Source: Synechococcus sp. PCC 7335 (GTDB lineage: Bacteria; Cyanobacteriota; Cyanobacteriia; Phormidesmidales; Phormidesmidaceae). From it: a DNA stretch of 64,000 nt. The notes beneath the pieces are model-generated. The model searched no databases and was not told where the DNA came from. It saw only the letters and a program-made list of their open reading frames with translations. The first letter of the stretch is position 1. Each line of letters starts with the position of its first letter. Positions 42,741 to 53,700 of the stretch are shown in pieces. The position numbers and the translations under genes are program-made. The stretch is from positions 3,738,786 to 3,802,785 of the forward strand of contig NZ_DS989904.1 in NCBI RefSeq assembly GCF_000155595.1. The letters run 5' to 3'.

Positions 42741-43649
42741 TTGTCAACGGAAAAGTCGTACGTCTACTACATCCGCGACTACATTCTTTTTCATAACAAG
42801 CAGCATCCAAAGAAGATGGGAGCCTCTGAGATCAGAGCATATCTATCGCATTTAGCGACCGTCCGCCATGTTGCAGCCTCGACCCAAACCGTCGCTCTCA
42901 GCGCTTTACTGTTTCTCTATCGCCAGGTTTTAGGGATAGAGCTGCCATACATAGACAACATCGAACGAGCGAAGCGGCCTCAGCGTCTGCCAGTTGTCTT
43001 TACTCGCTCTGAGGTGATGCGAATCCTAGCCAATCTAGATGGAATCAATCACCTGGTTGTTAGTCTTCTATACGGTACGGGCATGCGACTGATGGAGGGC
43101 TTACGATTGCGGGTAAAGGACATTGACTTTGAGTACCGCCACATTACGGTGCGAGATGGCAAGGGCAAAAAAGATCGCCATACGCTGCTGCCAGAATCTG
43201 TAATACAGCCACTTCAGCACCAGCTCAAGAAAGCCAAGCATCTGCATGAACAAGATTTGGCAGTGGGATACGGCACTGTAGAGCTGCCCTATGCGTTGGC
43301 ACGAAAATATCCTAGTGCGCACAAGGAGTGGAAATGGCAATTTGTGTTTCCTTCCGGGAAGCGGTCACTCGATCCAAGATCCAAAGTCGTTCGCAGGCAC
43401 CATTTGTATGAGCAATCTGTCCAACGCGCTGTAAAGAAAGCAATACAGAAAGCTGAAATCACTAAAAACGGAGGCTGTCATACATTGCGGCACAGCTTTG
43501 CAACTCACTTGCTCGAAGATGGCTACGATATCCGTACGGTACAAGAACTACTTGGACACAAGGATGTGAAAACAACGATGATTTACACTCATGTCTTGAA
43601 CAAAGGTGGACATGGTGTACAGAGTCCCCTGGACAAAGAGTTTGCATAA
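42741..43649 (+). CDS. intI: Integron integrase IntI (tyrosine recombinase), N-terminus interrupted
   Basis: The catalytic tyrosine-recombinase set is complete: Arg in [41 protein letters not shown] with the nucleophile Tyr. The IntI-specific insert ([24 protein letters not shown], then [15 protein letters not shown]) separates it from XerC/XerD and marks it as an integron integrase. The coordinates use TTG 42741 (302 aa); the full 325-aa frame from ATG 42672 has an amber codon. It is divergent from the cassettes, the standard integron orientation. Confidence 0.9.
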   Translation: MSTEKSYVYYIRDYILFHNKQHPKKMGASEIRAYLSHLATVRHVAASTQTVALSALLFLYRQVLGIELPYIDNIERAKRPQRLPVVFTRSEVMRILANLDGINHLVVSLLYGTGMRLMEGLRLRVKDIDFEYRHITVRDGKGKKDRHTLLPESVIQPLQHQLKKAKHLHEQDLAVGYGTVELPYALARKYPSAHKEWKWQFVFPSGKRSLDPRSKVVRRHHLYEQSVQRAVKKAIQKAEITKNGGCHTLRHSFATHLLEDGYDIRTVQELLGHKDVKTTMIYTHVLNKGGHGVQSPLDKEFA

Positions 43650-44297
43650 ACACTATAGCTATTCAAATCACAATCGCGGCTGACTGTTCTTCAAAGTCAA
43701 ACCATAGAGCATGCTCAGCAACAACTGCTCATTATCTCATTATCAAGATAAGTTCGTAACTGCGCAGTGTACTACTGTCTCATAACGACCTTTTGCAAGA
43801 CAAGTGATGAAAGTTATAACGATTCATAGGTAAGGTGTAACCAGAATATCTTTGTAAAGATGGGGAGAACTCACCATAACCGCAGGTCTTACTTTGGAAT
43901 TCAACAGATCCGAAAATGGCTAGCGAACCAGCACAATATCATGCTTAGAGTAGCTGGGCATACAGATATCCTCAGTGTTGTTTCACACAACATCTAACAA
44001 CATTTGACCTTCATACAGCTAAGACTCAGTTTCATCATCAGGTAGCAGCGTGACTAGTACTCTCGTTCCTTCGAGAACTTCATTGACTCCAAAAGTTCAA
44101 ATCTGCCTTGGCGGATTTTAGCCCAAAGAGTCTGCAACCTGTTCTCCACCGATAGAGTCAGACCTTGACTGTATACATCCATAATTCTGACGACGCTCTA
44201 TAGAGAGAACTTCAAAGCATTATCTCCACCGACAGCTTGAAGGTTGGTTACATAATAGTGTTTAATACTTGTTTACTGAAAAGCAAATAGAGCCTTC
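43650..44297. other. 648-bp region downstream of intI, mostly non-coding
   Basis: No intact gene is seen. It contains an antitoxin remnant (44019-44149, minus) and a short palindrome ATCTTTGTAAAGAT (43848-43861). No attC-like site was found on this side, so the array does not extend past intI. Confidence 0.55.
44019..44149 (-). pseudogene. Remnant of a small cyanobacterial antitoxin, frameshifted
   Basis: From GTG 44149 the minus strand reads VENRLQTLWAKIRQGRFELLES, then a shift of frame, then EVLEGTRVLVTLLPDDETES and a stop (44021-44019). The two pieces join as one small antitoxin of the type AKIRQGKIELLE...PEGTRVLVTLLPDDE. No toxin gene remains beside it. Confidence 0.45.
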
Positions 44298-45548
44298 TTA
44301 TGCTGACCTCGTTTCTGAAAAGATAGCTCTACCTGACTCATCATCAAATAGATGAATTTTTTCAGTCGGAAAGCTAAGCTGTAGCACGCTGCCCTGCTCA
44401 ATTGGCAGATCGGCAGATATTCTTACCTGCAGCGATTGACTAGCGGCTCTGTCCACATTACGACTACCTGCACTCTGCGCTAGCGTTACTACCGCGAAGG
44501 TTTCACTGCCCAAGGCTTCGAACTGTATGACGGTTGCTGGAAACGCGCCGGGAGTTTGACCAACTGCGATATGCTCCGGGCGAATGCCTAGTGTGATTTG
44601 CTGATTGTTGTAGGTGTGTAGCGGCCAGTCGTCAGGGACAGCGACTGTGAAACTAGGGTGAACGAGCTGCCCCGCTTTGACAGTCACTGGCAAAAAGTTC
44701 ATCGGCGGCGAACCAATAAAGGCAGCAACGAAACGATTGGCTGGCTGACGATAGAGTGCTAGTGGCGGATCGACCTGCTGGATTTTGCCTGCGTTCATCA
44801 CAGCAATGCGATCGCCCATTGTCATTGCTTCAGTTTGATCGTGCGTCACGTAGATAGTGGTCGTTCCCAGCTCTTTTTGCAGACTGACAATCTGCGCTCT
44901 AGTTTCTGTGCGAAGCTTGGCATCTAGATTGGATAGTGGCTCATCCATCAAAAAGACTTGTGGGTCGCGGGCCATGGCTCTACCCAGGGCAACTCTTTGC
45001 TTTTGTCCACCAGAAAGCTGTTTGGGGAGACGAGTGAGTAACGCTTCAATCTGTAGCATTTTAGCGACGCTGTGTACTCTCTTTGAGATCTGTTGTTCGG
45101 CAGCGGACTGATAGCGTAGAGCGCTAGGAAGTCTGCGAGTGAGGCTAACTAGGGCACTAGAAAGTAGGCTAGGGCGCTGAGCTGTCGTCGTAGGCCGAGC
45201 CCGTCTTAGCCCGAAGGCGAGATTGTCGTAAACGCTGAGATGCGGATAGAGCGCGTAGCTTTGAAACACCATGGCAATGTCTCGTTGCTTGGGGGGAAGC
45301 GCATCGACGTTGCGATCGCCTACCCAAATCTCGCCGCCTGTCAGTGTTTCAAGCCCTGAGATCAGCCGCAGTAGCGTACTCTTTCCACAGCCAGAGGGTC
45401 CCACTAGAACCATGAACTCACCGTCGGCAATCGTTAAGTTGATATTTTCTAGAACAGGACGATCAATATCTCTTGGGCGAGCTTCAGCCTTAGTAGCAGC
45501 CTCTGGTGGAAAGATCTTGGTGATGTTTTTAAGAAGAACAGAAGCCAA
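44298..45548 (-). CDS. ABC transporter ATP-binding protein, MalK/UgpC type
   Basis: This 416-aa ATPase has Walker A GPSGCGKST, Q-loop MVFQSYALYPHLSVYDNLAFGL, signature LSGGQKQRVALGRAM and Walker B VFLMDEPLSNLD. A C-terminal TOBE domain follows (about 280-400, LGIRPEHIAV). A roughly 35-residue insert (about 130-165) lengthens the helical domain, so the chain is longer than the usual 360-380 aa. It serves carbohydrate or glycerol-phosphate importers. No permease is adjacent; it may be shared with uptake systems elsewhere. Confidence 0.9.
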   Translation of the reverse strand: MASVLLKNITKIFPPEAATKAEARPRDIDRPVLENINLTIADGEFMVLVGPSGCGKSTLLRLISGLETLTGGEIWVGDRNVDALPPKQRDIAMVFQSYALYPHLSVYDNLAFGLRRARPTTTAQRPSLLSSALVSLTRRLPSALRYQSAAEQQISKRVHSVAKMLQIEALLTRLPKQLSGGQKQRVALGRAMARDPQVFLMDEPLSNLDAKLRTETRAQIVSLQKELGTTTIYVTHDQTEAMTMGDRIAVMNAGKIQQVDPPLALYRQPANRFVAAFIGSPPMNFLPVTVKAGQLVHPSFTVAVPDDWPLHTYNNQQITLGIRPEHIAVGQTPGAFPATVIQFEALGSETFAVVTLAQSAGSRNVDRAASQSLQVRISADLPIEQGSVLQLSFPTEKIHLFDDESGRAIFSETRSA

Positions 45549-45713
45549 AGGGTAAACGGTGAAAGGTGAGCGATGAAAATCGAAAGCTAAAAGACAAACT
45601 ATGGACGAAAATTAGCACAAAGCAAATTGATGATATCAAGCCGATGCATAGCAGCGCAGCCCTACTTCATTATTTATCACTTCATCCATCGTGCCTTTAG
45701 CACCCTTTGCTAG

Positions 45714-48212
45714 TCACTTCTCACTCTCAGGCATATCAGTGACTAGCGTTTCGACAATCGTTTCAGTGCGTTCAGGCGTCACCAGTCGAGCACAGGGTTG
45801 AGATCGCCCTTGAAGCGGAACACTATCTATCGCAATTTTAGCCGCGCGACCCTGATCGGTTAGCACAGTGAGATTCGCTTCTGGTACTGCAACATTAAGG
45901 GAGACTAGAGCATCGCTTTTGAGATTGAATTTAAAGGATTGAGAGCCAATACCGCCGCGGTTAGAAGTCTTGAAGGTGCTGACTAGAATGCGTTTTCCGT
46001 AGCCCTTATTAGAAACTAGAATCAACGTATCCTTTGGACTGACAGGAATGCAACCGACTAGGCGCTCGCTTTTGGGTAGCCGAATACCCTGTGGACCCTG
46101 AGCCGTTCGGCTCATCTCCGGCAGCTGATCCGCATCGATTCTAAAGCGCAACACTCTGCCGCCAGATGAGGCGAGTACCAAATCGCTTCCCATAGGCGCA
46201 ATGAACGCATGCTTTAGCAGATCGTCGTCTTTAAGTTTGACGGCGGTTAGTCCACGACCGGTTAGGTTTGACATTTCGCTAGCAGGTAAGCGTTTCACTC
46301 GGCCTTTAGCAGTCACCAAAATAAGCTGTTGAGCTAGCCTTGCTTCACTCAGGACAATCTGGGTGACGACGCTATCAGGCGTACTTCCAACCGCGTCAGG
46401 CAATAGGCCAATGAGCGGAACACCTTTGCTTTGCCTTTGGGCAATCGGAACATCGCTGACGCTAAGCGTAAAGGCTTTGCCCTCTTGGGTCAGAACAAGT
46501 ACTTCCTCAGTTGGATTCGTTATCTCTGTTTGGATAGTAACATCATCAAACTCTTCTAGGGCTTTAGTGGGCCCGCTAGCGTCTTTACGCCGAGTGCGGG
46601 TTTTAGGAGAGGCACGGCGAACGTAGCCCTTTCGAGTAAATTCTAAAATGAATTCTTCTTCGCTTTCTTCGGCGGCAATCTCGGCAAGTACTTGTTCTTC
46701 TTTGACCCGTTCAGCTTCGGTCTGGATGCGAGTACGGCGGCGATCGCCAAATTTCTTTTTGAGCGCGCGCAGCTCTTTTTTGAGCGATTTCATCAACACA
46801 TTGCGATCGCTCACCAATGTCTCTAGCTGATTGATGCGTTCGTCAAGTTCATCACTCTCGTCTCGTAGCTTCTGCTGCTCAAGGCCAGTCAAACGCCGTA
46901 GCGGCATGGCGAGGATGCTGTCGGCTTGGCGATCGCTAAGGTCAAACGCTTCGATCATCTCTACTTTTGCGGTCGTGCCATCGGGCGCGTTACGTAAGAT
47001 GTCGATGATGTCATCTAGGCTATCTAGGGCGATCAAAAGCCCTTCGACGATGTGAAAGCGGTTACGCTTTTGTTCTAGCTCATGGCTGTACTGACGAATC
47101 AGCGTACTCTCTCTGAAGTTAAGAAACGCTTCTAAGATCTCTTTAAGCGAAAGCTGCCTGGGCTGACCGTCTTCAATGGCTAGCATGAGCGCACCGAAGT
47201 TGGTCTGCAAAGCCGTCATCTTGTAAAGATCGTTTAAGATCAGCTGGGGTTGAGCTTCTCGCTTTAGCTCAATGACGACTCGCATGCCCTCGCGATCACT
47301 TTCGTCGCGAATATCAGAAATACCGTCAATCCGTCCTTGATTGACTAGGCTAGCAATTTTGGTGATCCAACTTGCTTTATTAACCTGATAGGGTAGCTCT
47401 GTGACAACAATCGCCTGACGCGATCGCTTTCCCTTTCCTGGCCGGATCTCTTCAAAATTAGCAATTCCTCGAATTGGAATACTGCCTCGTCCGGTCCGAT
47501 AGGCATCATGAATGCCCTTCGTATCAATAATCTCTGCGCCTGTGGGAAAGTCTGGTCCCGGAATCAGCTTAAATAGCGATTCATTTGAAAGATTGGGACG
47601 ATCAACTAGTGCAATCAACCCATCGACTACCTCGCCCAAGTTGTGCGGTGGAATATTAGTCGCCATACCCACTGCAATGCCTGAGCTGCCATTCAAAATC
47701 AGATTAGGTAGCTGAGCAGGGAGCACAATTGGCTCCTGCTGAGAGCTGTCAAAGTTATCAATAAAATCAACAGTTGCTTCGCTAACTTCGCCGAGTAGTG
47801 CAGCATGACCAATCTCTGCTAAGCGCGTTTCGGTATAGCGCATGGCCGCAGGCGGATCATTATCAACTGAACCAAAGTTGCCGTGGCCGGCTAACAACGG
47901 ATAGCGACTAGAAAAATCTTGAACCATCCGCACTAGCGCGTCATATACCGCCTGATCGCCATGGGGATGATATTTTCCTAGCACGTCTCCCACAACGCGG
48001 GCGCACTTACGAAAAGGTCGATCGGGAACCAACCCTAGCTCGTGCATAGCATACATGATGCGTCGATGCACTGGCTTGAGGCCATCGCGAACATCAGGCA
48101 GCGCTCGCCCAACGATTACACTCATGGCGTATTCCAAATATGATCGCTGTACCTCGGTATGCAAGGAAATTGGCACGATCTGCTCTTCGGAAGATTTTAA
48201 CTGTTTCGCCAT
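45714..48212 (-). CDS. gyrA: DNA gyrase / topoisomerase IV subunit A
   Basis: This 832-aa protein starts with the GyrA N-terminus ([32 protein letters not shown]). The catalytic Tyr is in [12 protein letters not shown] coiled-coil region (about 400-500) and the six-bladed C-terminal domain follow. The canonical GyrA box (QRRGGKG) is not seen; the nearest match is NRGGIGSQ late in the domain. This leaves open whether it is the gyrase or a topoisomerase IV-like paralogue. gyrB is not in the window. Confidence 0.88.
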   Translation of the reverse strand: MAKQLKSSEEQIVPISLHTEVQRSYLEYAMSVIVGRALPDVRDGLKPVHRRIMYAMHELGLVPDRPFRKCARVVGDVLGKYHPHGDQAVYDALVRMVQDFSSRYPLLAGHGNFGSVDNDPPAAMRYTETRLAEIGHAALLGEVSEATVDFIDNFDSSQQEPIVLPAQLPNLILNGSSGIAVGMATNIPPHNLGEVVDGLIALVDRPNLSNESLFKLIPGPDFPTGAEIIDTKGIHDAYRTGRGSIPIRGIANFEEIRPGKGKRSRQAIVVTELPYQVNKASWITKIASLVNQGRIDGISDIRDESDREGMRVVIELKREAQPQLILNDLYKMTALQTNFGALMLAIEDGQPRQLSLKEILEAFLNFRESTLIRQYSHELEQKRNRFHIVEGLLIALDSLDDIIDILRNAPDGTTAKVEMIEAFDLSDRQADSILAMPLRRLTGLEQQKLRDESDELDERINQLETLVSDRNVLMKSLKKELRALKKKFGDRRRTRIQTEAERVKEEQVLAEIAAEESEEEFILEFTRKGYVRRASPKTRTRRKDASGPTKALEEFDDVTIQTEITNPTEEVLVLTQEGKAFTLSVSDVPIAQRQSKGVPLIGLLPDAVGSTPDSVVTQIVLSEARLAQQLILVTAKGRVKRLPASEMSNLTGRGLTAVKLKDDDLLKHAFIAPMGSDLVLASSGGRVLRFRIDADQLPEMSRTAQGPQGIRLPKSERLVGCIPVSPKDTLILVSNKGYGKRILVSTFKTSNRGGIGSQSFKFNLKSDALVSLNVAVPEANLTVLTDQGRAAKIAIDSVPLQGRSQPCARLVTPERTETIVETLVTDMPESEK

Positions 48213-48956
48213 GAATGGGGCCTGTGAATGAATAGGTGCTTAAGCAAGCATTAGGTGGACGTGAGTATCGCTAGCGGTGAAGGCTAACCACGTAGCTAGA
48301 TACGAACTCTAGCGATGTGAGACTAAAACTGGCGATGTGAGGGATAATTAGCTCCTCGACGTTGGCCGGTTTGAAGCAGAGTAGTTCAAGCGATAGTTCA
48401 AGTGAGAAATAGGTGTAACAATGCTGTACGTTACACGGAAGTGTTGAAAAGTCGCAACACCTAAAGCTGAACTTCTTAGGGCCTCCAGATCTAGGAGTCA
48501 ACTTTAGATCTAGGCACTCAGGCTTCTTACTTAGTTTGAGTCACTTATTTTGAGTCATTTAGTGAAACTTTCACATTTAGGATTTGGAGATAAGGAAATA
48601 TACCAGCTCTAAGAGGATCTACTGAATACATCCGCCGGACTTCTAAGCAGTTAACCCTATTTAGTACTGCAATTTAGCGCAGGTTGTGTCTTTCGATAAA
48701 GGGTAGGCTAAAGGTAAGGGTAATCATGGCTACCATATGTGAACAAATCGCTCAGGCACTGAATGATTTTAGACAGAGCATGGCTTAGTTTTTGGAAGAT
48801 TTAGTTTTTGGAAGATAGTTCTATGTCTAAAGAGTACTGGTCGCGCGAAAATGGTGGTCTTATGAAAACTTATCTTGATAGTTTCGATAGAGAGCATCGC
48901 CACCCGAAAGGTTGTAAGTTGTCTAGCGAGACGTCATCACTGGGGTAGATAACGCT
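48213..48956. other. 744-bp gap between gyrA and a response regulator
   Basis: No firm gene. A 41-codon ORF (48823-48948) ends 8 bp before the response regulator. The left part must carry the gyrA promoter. No other motif was recognised. Confidence 0.5.
48823..48948 (+). CDS. Possible 41-aa leader peptide upstream of a response regulator
   Basis: ATG 48823 opens a 41-residue frame (MSKEYWSRENGGLMKTYLDS...) ending at TAG 48946-48948, eight bases before the regulator start. The composition is protein-like, but there is no clear ribosome site and no family match. It could be a leader peptide or chance. Confidence 0.3.
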   Translation: MSKEYWSRENGGLMKTYLDSFDREHRHPKGCKLSSETSSLG

Positions 48957-49355
48957 ATGAGAACCGTTTTGATTGTGGAAGACGATATGGTGAACGCCCG
49001 TGTCTTCTCGAAGATTCTGACAAAACGAGGAGGGCTGAACGTAAAACACACAGAGAATGTGGATGAAGTTATCAGCACTGCTCAAAACAAAGAGGCAGAT
49101 GTTATCTTGATGGATGTTTCGCTCTCTCATAGCATGTATCAAGGTAAGCCAGTCGATGGCATCGAGATTACTCAATTACTAAAGGGTGATCCACAAACTT
49201 CAGATGTCCCTGTGATCTTAGTAACAGCCCATGCCATGGATGGAGATAGAGAGACCTTTCTAAGCCAGAGCGGAGCAGATGGCTACATCTCTAAACCAGT
49301 AGTAGATCATCAGCAGTTTATAGATGAGATTGCGGCTAGGATTCCTGCTGAGTGA
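48957..49355 (+). CDS. Single-domain response regulator (CheY-like)
   Basis: This 132-aa receiver has the acidic pair in IVEDDMVNA, phospho-acceptor Asp53 (ILMDVSL), VTAHAMDGD and SKPVV. An extra loop after the Asp (SHSMYQGKPVDG) is typical of a group of cyanobacterial PatA-like/CheY receivers. There is no output domain and no adjacent kinase. Confidence 0.9.
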   Translation: MRTVLIVEDDMVNARVFSKILTKRGGLNVKHTENVDEVISTAQNKEADVILMDVSLSHSMYQGKPVDGIEITQLLKGDPQTSDVPVILVTAHAMDGDRETFLSQSGADGYISKPVVDHQQFIDEIAARIPAE

Positions 49356-49590
49356 TAAGCACTAAATACTGGATATAGTCATCCTTAGATGTAGTTCGTT
49401 TGTATTATATCGCATTCACATACGATCGCTTCATCTGTAGAGTCTGTTCATACCCTATTACCTTTGCCAGGTCAGCTAGAATCGGTGCTTCTTGCTTCTT
49501 ATCTCGCATATTATGCACAACCTGGCTACCGGGCCTTGTCGGAAAAGATAAGTAGGCCATAGCTTGGATATGAGGCTTTTGCTGAGAGAT

Positions 49591-50472
49591 CTAGAGCTGT
49601 TCTAGCAGTGCTTGTAGTTGTGGAGTGCTGAAGAACTCTTGAGTCGCGGCAATCAGCTGATCACCCCAAAGATTTTCTTCGAGAAATTCGATTTGTGCGT
49701 AGCGAGGATCGCGCTCTAGGCTAGCGATCGCACTTTCTATATTAGTTGAGCTTCGATTCCCCTGACTGTATTTAGCAACGGCGATCGCGAGTATTGGTTC
49801 GGTCTCCTCGTTGCCTGTCAAGCTCAATGCTTCTTGCCACTTCGCAATCGCTCCGTCGGTATCACCCCGCTCATACATCACCAGGCCAATGTTGTTCACA
49901 GCTGGCCACATAGCAGCATCACTGCTAATCGCTTTTTCATATTGAGCGATCGCCTGGTCAAAGCGATTGAGCTTGTAATAAACGTTACCTAGATCGAATA
50001 GCGCACTAGGATTGTCCGGCGATAGCTTCAGTCCATCCTCGATTGAACGGGCAGCCTGCCAATAGTAAGCTTCACTAAAGTAAGCTGTACCCAGATTAAA
50101 CAGAATTAGAGGATCGTTTGGTTCGAGATCTTTCGCTCGCTCTAGACTATCGATTGCCTTCCTAGGCTCTGGCTCACTAGCGCGCAGGTATAGGTTGCCA
50201 AGCAGCGCTAATATGGTTGGTTCGTTTGGCAGAAGCTGAGCAGCAAGCTGCGCTCTAGCAAGTGCTTCATCGAATTGCTGAAACTGGGCAAGCTGAACGG
50301 CATCTTGTGCCAACAGTTCACCATCTGCACGCAGACGTTCTTCGTCTAGGGGTAGCGTATAGGGCAGCAGCGCCTGAGCCTTTGCTGGTCTAGCGCCGCC
50401 TAAACTACTTCCTAAGACACTCGTCAAAGCGCTTAGAAACAGGAGTAGCGAGAGAGTAGATCGTTTGAACAC
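49591..50472 (-). CDS. Secreted TPR-repeat protein
   Basis: This 293-aa protein has an N-terminal signal peptide (about 1-30, STLSLLLFLSALTSVLGSS). Four to five TPR repeats follow at about 60-230 (NDPLILFNLGTAYFSEAYYWQAA, NPSALFDLGNVYYKLNRFDQAI, AVNNIGLVMYERGDTDGAI). It is likely periplasmic or lumenal and acts as a scaffold. No partner is evident; the nearest same-strand gene is tamB, 320 bp upstream. Confidence 0.85.
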   Translation of the reverse strand: MFKRSTLSLLLFLSALTSVLGSSLGGARPAKAQALLPYTLPLDEERLRADGELLAQDAVQLAQFQQFDEALARAQLAAQLLPNEPTILALLGNLYLRASEPEPRKAIDSLERAKDLEPNDPLILFNLGTAYFSEAYYWQAARSIEDGLKLSPDNPSALFDLGNVYYKLNRFDQAIAQYEKAISSDAAMWPAVNNIGLVMYERGDTDGAIAKWQEALSLTGNEETEPILAIAVAKYSQGNRSSTNIESAIASLERDPRYAQIEFLEENLWGDQLIAATQEFFSTPQLQALLEQL

Positions 50473-50795
50473 AGGTTGCTTCAGTAGAGAACTTTTGGAG
50501 GACTAACTTCAAGAGATTGCTAAGCACTTAGTTTAGATCTAGCCATTTAGCTGGCTCTAAAAGAACCTCATCAAATAGAGATTGTAGCTTTTGATAGCGT
50601 GGCAAGCTAAGGGTAGGTGACTATATTGTATCTGGCCAGTTAGTTTAGCCAATACATAATCTCTAAGGGTCTTGGCCTAGTGTAGACTTTGCTACCGACA
50701 GCCAGTCTAGAATGAATAAGGTGTCTTCAGTATAGAGTTCAATAGAGTTCAGTTGATTGCGGTCAGAATTGATAGCGAAGCCAAGTTAAAAACCA
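50473..50795. other. 323-bp gap between tamB and the TPR gene
   Basis: No ORF, hairpin or repeat of note. It should hold the TPR gene promoter. Confidence 0.5.
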
Positions 50796-53700
50796 TTAAA
50801 ACCTTATCCGATATTCCAAGAAAACTTGGTTGATATCGTCAAGGTTCGTGTTTGAACGTACTGTAAATGAGTCGCTAAGGCGATAGTTGAGACCAAACTC
50901 AGGGTTGGTGCTATCGGTCAAGATTTTTGCAATGCTTAGCGAGAAATCATCTGTTACATCAAAACCAACTTCAGCCGCTAGATCTATTCCGGTGTCGTTG
51001 TCTTCTTCAGAAAGGGTACGGCTAGCAGCGGTGACCGGAAACAGCCGAAACTCACTGAGATTGAGGGGACCAACAACGAAATCTTGCACGTTATTAAGCA
51101 AGGCACCCCCAACCAGATTGATCAGACCACTGAAGCTATCGCCACCGCCCGAGAGCGAGCCGACGGTTGACTCTAGAGCGGTGACTACACCACTACCAAT
51201 GAGTCCTAAAAGTTCGGTTTGCGATCGCGGTGGCGTACTGCTTAGCTCTAGGTTCTCAAAGATCCTATTTGCTGGTCCCTCAACGTCTGCCCGCACGCGA
51301 ATCGTTCGTAAAGAACCCGTACTTTCAAAACCTGGATTGGTATCATCTACAATCTCGGAACGGGCAAACGGTGAACTGGCAATAGGGGCTGTTCTGTTTA
51401 CCTCAGACACAGAAGCTCGTAAGGAAACATCTAGATCTGGATTTTGCAGCCCTGTTTCCGGCGTAAAAGTCGCGGTATTATCGTCTCCATTTAGCCGGAA
51501 CAGTGTAGTAAATAAATTGACTCGACCTGAGCGAAGACTGATTGTCCCTTGAGGACTCAGTGCGGTAAGCGCACCGTCTAGCACTATGGTGCCATCGGCA
51601 ATAAAGTTCAGCAGCGTACCCTGAGTAATCTGAATAGAGTCACCAAGGGTGAGCTGGAGATTGCGGAAAGTCGGTGAGCGGCGATTATTTGCTAAACTGA
51701 CCGTGCCCGGAGTGCGTGGAATCGGCCTTTGCGTAGGCAGCTCAAACTCAGAGTCGCTGCGGTCTTCGGCTAGCTCGGCTTCAGCATCTGCTTCTGCCAC
51801 TGTTTCAGGTTCGTCACCATTAGGAAGCAAAATCCGGCCATCGCTAAGCAAGACTTGACCACCAATTTCTGTACCACCCGCTAGGCTACCTCCGATCACA
51901 AGCTGGCCGTCGACGCCCCCGTTATAAGTGTTTGCTAGAGAAAGGCGGATATCGTCTAGGTTCACACGTAGCGGACGACTACTAGCTGCCGAGTCTTCTA
52001 GTAGCGGTGCGATCGATCCACCGTTCTTCCGCAAAGGCAGCGTTCCGGCAGCTGTCACCTGTCCTTGTCCAATTTGACCTTTCAGGGCATCTACAACGAT
52101 CAGATCGCCTAAGAATCGAGCCTCGCCAGTGACCTCTATCAGCGGTTCTGGTAGGATCTGAGCGCTAAGTACCGCTTCTGAAAGTGAGGCAGACCCAGCA
52201 ATCACCGGTTTGGCTAAGGTGCCATCTACCGTCAGATTCACCTCACCACTGCCTGATTCAAATGCGACTTGATCATTGAAGATATTCAGTAGCGCCAGCC
52301 CTTCGTTTTCGACACTAATATCAATATCTAGTTGATCAGTTGAAGGCTCGACACTCATAAAGTCGAATGCATAGGGAATTCGACCCGTTAGTAGCAGTGG
52401 CCGCTCTGGTGTAGAAGCGGTCAAAGTGCTTTGCAGACTGAGGATGGCATTTTGGTAAACAAAAGCGGCTGAGGCGGTCTCTAAAGGGGTGCCATTGATC
52501 TGCGCAGATGAGAGAGTTGCTCTACCTCTAAGCTGTGGGTTTGAAAGATCACCTCCAAGCGTAGCAGTAGCACTCGCTAGCCCTTCGATATCAAAAGGTA
52601 GCTCAAAAAGACTATCCAATATGCCAGCATCGATGTTGTTGGCGGTAGCTTGGAGATCGGATTTGAGTTCGGTGTCCTGACCGAACACAATTTGTCCCAC
52701 TAGGTTGACAATGGCTTCGTCACCTGGACTTAGGATATCCGGACTCTCAGCTAGATTCTCAGCAGAAACGACCGAGGTAAATCGAACCGGCTGTAGCACT
52801 AAGAGATTTGGCGTCAGGCTGCCTACGGCAACGACATTATCAGCGCTGTAGTCATCTCCCCACCGCCAGTTTGTACCCACTAGGTCAAACCCTAGATCAA
52901 ATTCACGACCGATGCCCTCTAGCTGAAAAGTTCCGGCAAAAGGACCTTCTAGTTCGCTTAGCGGTGGCAGTAGGTTACTTTCATTGGCGATCGCACTTTC
53001 TGCCTGGAGCTCTTGAATTTCGGCTAGCCGATTGAGCTGATCGTTGAGTTCAAACGGTTGAGCAGCGTCGGAATCATTAACGCTGACAGTATTGAGTAAG
53101 CGACCCAAATCAGCCTCAGAAATCGGATCGCTGAGCCAATCAGGTGAAGTCAAACCGCGATTAAAATCCTCTAAGCGATAAATCGAAGCGGCGCTCAAGA
53201 GACTATTGATGCTGCCTGCTTGGGTGGTAAGCGTAGCGCTGTAGACCGGCTCTGGTCCATTTAAGTTCAGCTCTCCAGCTAGCTGGTAAGTCGTATTATT
53301 TTCCGGGTTATTATCACCTTTGTTTAAGATGAGCTGGCCATTAGTGATCGTCGCTATGCTATTGGCATGGCTGACTTGTCCGACTAGCTGGCCGCCGGAG
53401 ATGTAGCCAAGACCTAGCTGATCGATTCTGATATCGCCTTCAAGCGACTGAGTGACTAGATTGAAAGCTAGCTGGTTAGTTGAAAGCGTCCCCCGGAGCT
53501 GACCAATCTCAGCAATGCCATCAGTGGGAAAGTTGAGGGTTGCCAATGGAAAATCTTTTGCTGTTAGGGTGAGCACATCACCTTGGGTTTGGCCGCTAGC
53601 GGTTGCCCCTTTCCAGGCAACGGCAAAGTCAAAGCTAGGTGGACTATCTTGGCCTAGCAGTGGGCCTGTATTGACTAGGATGCTTTCGCCGCCACCCACG

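Noticed and set aside
44085-44105. GTTCAAATC as a tRNA T-loop
   Set aside because: No acceptor stem or anticodon arm can be built around it; it lies within the antitoxin remnant.
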